A stretch of DNA of 64,000 nucleotides from Palaemon carinicauda (taxonomy: Eukaryota > Arthropoda > Malacostraca > Decapoda > Palaemonidae). Both the position numbers and the translations under genes were made by a program. The stretch covers positions 54,015,264 through 54,079,263 of the forward strand of contig NC_090751.1 of the NCBI RefSeq assembly GCF_036898095.1, given 5' to 3'. The first letter of the stretch is position 1, and every line of letters starts with the position of its first letter. The notes under the pieces were generated by a model. That model saw nothing but the letters and a program-made list of their open reading frames with translations. It was not told where the DNA came from and did not search any database. Below, piece by piece: positions 61,131 to 64,000 of the stretch.

Positions 61131-62435
61131 TAAATCTAATTCGAGAATATTCATGCACTTTCTACCCGTCGAAACAAAGATGACATGATCACTCGTGCTC
61201 ATACCCTGAATGGTGATATTGATGGTGGAAGAACGGAAGTACTTGAATAAGGTCAAGGTAACTTAAAAGTTACACTTAGTTCGGTATAACCAAAGGTTTG
61301 CCCCTACTCCTTTCAGTATATTCTGGACAATATTAGAAAAAAGTGGTCTATTCTCATAAACTTATGAAATATAAAATTAAAATCAACATATTTCTAAATG
61401 TTACACCAGTTCAATTACGATTCCGTCTTTTTATTAAGTACTTTTTTAACACCTCAACTTGCTGAAAAACAAGGAAAAACGAGTTGGTGTTGAACTAGAC
61501 TTGTCAACAACTGCCTTGGTTCCAAAAAACCTTCTGAACCTCAGTGATGGCCTAACAATATCTTAAATTGTCTTTGAAGTAAGTTTCTTAATCATTCCTT
61601 TATTTTATGTTCGGTGACTTCATGATGGTCCAGAGTGAGACAACCAGCAGTATCAACCAATAACATTTATAGTGTTTCAAAACGAACAGAGTCGATCCCC
61701 CTGTTTTTTTATCCAGGAAACACTTTTAAAGAAAGAGGAATTGTTAGCTGACATCTGTCGTAGATGCTGGACTTTGTATTGTAATTATCACTCTAATTAT
61801 AACTGTACACAAACAGTAATCTAACTTTTCTTGTCTAATACCAGTCCATTGTAGTGAAATCCCTATTTGATGTTCCCCAGAAAAAAAAAAAATCCTTGTG
61901 TAGTAAAATTATGAAACCGATATGAAGGCTTGGACAAGATTCTAAACTCAACCTTGACTGAGACTCTCAATGTCATTAGGAATGGAAACCTTGAAACCTA
62001 AATGAAGGTCTCTCCAAGGAGGATTGCCGAAAATTCATGAAAAGTACGTATCCTGGCTCTCGTTTCAGTTAATGTCCCTAACGCAGGCTTCATTTTTAGG
62101 GTCACACTTGAAGCTTTCATTTCAATACGCTAGCAAACTAAGACTGAACCCACAAAGGTAAGAACAAAATAAGCAACGTGAAACCTTCTTTAATGACCGT
62201 AGCATGAAACTTGCAGGGTTTTCTTTACCATATCAAAGATTGCAATTTTCCCTGATCAAATAGGTTTTTACCCACTTCCTCAGCTCCAACCTGCAGGAGA
62301 TGCGTTCAGCCAAAACTCCAGTTTCTCTCCCGATATCCTTGCGGCACTCCAAAAATAATTGAGTATTTTTTCACAAACACTCAGGCATCGTTTCACATAC
62401 CCTATCCATGACAGAGGGCATGTAAGACTCAACAA
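61131..62435. other. Unassigned sequence
   Basis: Not assignable; the last few hundred bases may be decayed 5' LINE sequence. Confidence 0.4.
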
Positions 62436-62439
62436 CTAA

Positions 62440-62911
62440 AGGTGATAAGAAGGAAAATAAGGTAAAAGATTGCAAAGCGTCGTCATTGATGGGCACCACA
62501 CTGGGTATAGGAATGTGATATCTGGTATTCCTCAGTGTAGTGGTCTTGGCCAATTACATTTCATACTATATAAATATATGTGGTTTGATCTACAAAACAA
62601 GCTCGTTACATATGCAGATGATGCTACTCTCTATGCATTAATTCCATCTCTTGAATGTAGATCTGGGATTGCTGAACCCCTTAATATAGATCTAGCTAAA
62701 ATTGGTGCATGGTGCAAATTATGGGGCATGAAGTTGAACACTACCAGAACTCAGAGTAGGACTGTAAGTATGTCGAGGGCAGGGGCTCTTCAACATCCAG
62801 ATATCTTGATTGATAATTTTTCCTTAACTATTTACAACTTTAAACTTTTAGGTGTGATTGTTGATTGCAAACTTTTGAGAATCACATTCGGTGTTTTTTC
62901 CTCAAGCCAGT
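62440..62911 (+). pseudogene. Jockey-like RT pseudogene, copy 1
   Basis: A largely open plus-strand frame (62470-62946) with VVIDGHHTGYRNVISGIPQC (the VPQGS-type box, with S replaced by C), then LGQLHFILY, LVTYADDATLYALIPS (catalytic YADD box, about 62610-62640), IDLAKIGAWCKLWGMKLNTT (W-x-N-KT helix) and FKLLGVIVDCKL. This is the correct order for a jockey-like RT palm. Similarity ends exactly where a minisatellite starts. Confidence 0.8.
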
Positions 62912-63081
62912 CAGTTATGCCAATCATCCATCAAACCAGGCAATGATGGCAAGCATCTTCAAGATTGATAGCTACGGCTAGCACTCATCTACTCATGCAA
63001 TTAAAGCAACCATCCTATGCCACGCAGTTAAAGCAAGCATCGTTAAGCTAGGCAGTTAAGGAAAGCATCCATGAAGCCCGG
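62912..63081 (+). repeat. ~29-bp minisatellite, five units
   Basis: Units beginning CAGTTATGCCAATCATCC (62912), CAATGATGGCAAGCATC (62941), CAATTAAAGCAACCATCC (62998), CAGTTAAAGCAAGCATCG (63025) and CAGTTAAGGAAAGCATCC (63053), each ending near an AGG or CGG. About 20 bp of unrelated sequence separates units 2 and 3. Confidence 0.8.
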
Positions 63082-63344
63082 TAAACTTAAAAAGTGCTCA
63101 AGAAAGAGGACACAGGCTATTTGATTATAGGTGCCTTATATCCAGGATACACTAGCAAATCCAAGAAACAGGTGAATCACTAAGGGTAGATGGTCTAATG
63201 CATTGTTGATGAACCTTTCGTGCAGAAGCATGAAAAACCATATCTCTTTTCTACACGTCATGTTTATCCATGATTTGCCAGGTAAAGTAAGAAAATGACA
63301 AAAGAACAAAAAAAATTCTCCAGTTCCACGACTTGTCAGGGTTG
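63082..63344. other. Unassigned spacer
   Basis: No clear homology; may contain decayed LINE sequence. Confidence 0.4.
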
Positions 63345-64000
63345 AATTCTAGGCCCGGGGTGCAGACCTACGGTTGCTGAATTCCTTTCCTGAGATCAAG
63401 CTAAATGAGCGTTTGGTGCAAATTATGGCGGACGAAGTTCAAGTCTAATAAAACCCAAAGTACGATTGTAAGTACGTCGAGGACAGTGACTTATATACAT
63501 TCAGATATTTAAGATTTTAGATGCGATTCTTGATTGGAAATTTTCTTATGACATGCCGTTTCGATCTGTTTTTTCTTCATTTGGACACAAAAAAATGGCT
63601 AATTAAGAGTCTTTTAAGATTTTCGGTGACCAATTTTTCTTGAATAATTTTTTTAATGCTTTTATTCTGCTTGTTTTGAGTATCTTTCCCGTGTCTGGTC
63701 TTCATCTACTGACTCTCATCTTAATTTGTTGGATAAAAACTTACAGTTTATTCAAATTCATATTCAGTAACTGGATATTAATCTCTATTGCCATCGTTCA
63801 GTTAGTTCTTTGTGAAAATTGTATAGGATTTGTCATAATTCAAACCATTCACTGCATTCAGATGCATTCAGATTGTTCCAGACTGCAGTTAATTTTAAAA
63901 TTCATGCCTTCTCCATCACAATGCATGATACTAAATAGTATTCTGTAAAGTTTTATTCCAGCTTTTTTTTTTATCATGAGGGAGTTTCGATTACTTGTGA
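63345..64000 (+). pseudogene. Jockey-like RT pseudogene, copy 2 (runs off window)
   Basis: A more decayed relative. In shifting frames: ISVWCKLWRTKFKSNKTQST then IVSTSRT (about 63405-63485), a DCKL-type segment, a FEYLSRVWSSSTDSHLNLLD-like block (about 63675-63735; PEYCSPVWSSAADSHL in intact members) and a LFQTAVNFKIHAFSIT block to 63930. Frameshifts and stops throughout. It begins further into the RT than copy 1 and continues past the window end. Confidence 0.7.

Overview
This is an AT-rich, repeat-dominated window of a eukaryotic nuclear genome. The best fit is a decapod crustacean (shrimp, prawn or crab). Three things point there: very long, almost pure dinucleotide arrays ((CT)n, (GA)n, (TA)n, (TG)n) every one to three kilobases; several retroelement families of a kind I associate with decapod genomes (jockey-like and RTE-like LINEs, Penelope-like elements with a GIY-YIG domain, a tRNA-derived SINE); and no bacterial-style gene packing. 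I found no complete host gene. The window reads like intergenic DNA or the inside of very long introns.

Layout. 0-10 kb: microsatellites, a Penelope-like reverse transcriptase (RT) relic (about 3.1-3.6 kb) and three copies of a roughly 650-bp interspersed repeat (4.2, 5.3 and 6.9 kb). 10-20 kb: large TA arrays, a 35-bp palindromic insertion with matching 8-bp flanks, two minus-strand LINE 3' ends (12.2 and 17.4 kb), a minus-strand jockey-like LINE (16.3-17.4 kb) and a SINE remnant. 20-30 kb: an RTE-like LINE pseudogene (20.7-21.9 kb), a recognisable tRNA-derived SINE (25.7 kb) and a fourth copy of the 650-bp repeat with an iterated 3' tail (28.8-29.7 kb). 30-41 kb: a minus-strand LINE RT pseudogene split by an insertion, a possible recursive-splice site (33.55 kb), a GC-richer stretch, another jockey-like RT fragment (39 kb) and one copy of an LTR-like dispersed repeat (39.7-40.7 kb). 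41-53 kb: paired Penelope-like 3' ends, a 1.6-kb hAT DNA transposon with a broken transposase (44.6-46.2 kb), candidate minus-strand exon sequence (48.3-48.5 kb), nested inverted repeats and two RTE loci. 53-64 kb: a GC-rich candidate first exon (55.7-56.5 kb), the two best-preserved Penelope-like copies arranged head to head (58.0-59.9 kb), a second LTR-like repeat (60.1-61.1 kb) and two decayed jockey-like RT fragments, one carrying a minisatellite (62.4-64.0 kb).

The most interesting patterns are structural. Three loci (41.6-42.1, 52.85-53.0 and 58.0-59.9 kb), from two retroelement classes, consist of two truncated copies joined head to head with both 3' ends pointing outward, mostly against TA microsatellites. 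The 650-bp repeat shares its last ~90 bp and its TAA tail with the jockey-like LINE, which suggests a LINE and a non-autonomous partner. The Penelope-like 3' ends keep a hairpin-GAAAC-GTC motif resembling a degenerate hammerhead ribozyme. Family names rest on protein and sequence patterns I recognise by eye; no database search was run. Boundaries of decayed repeats are approximate to a few tens of bases.
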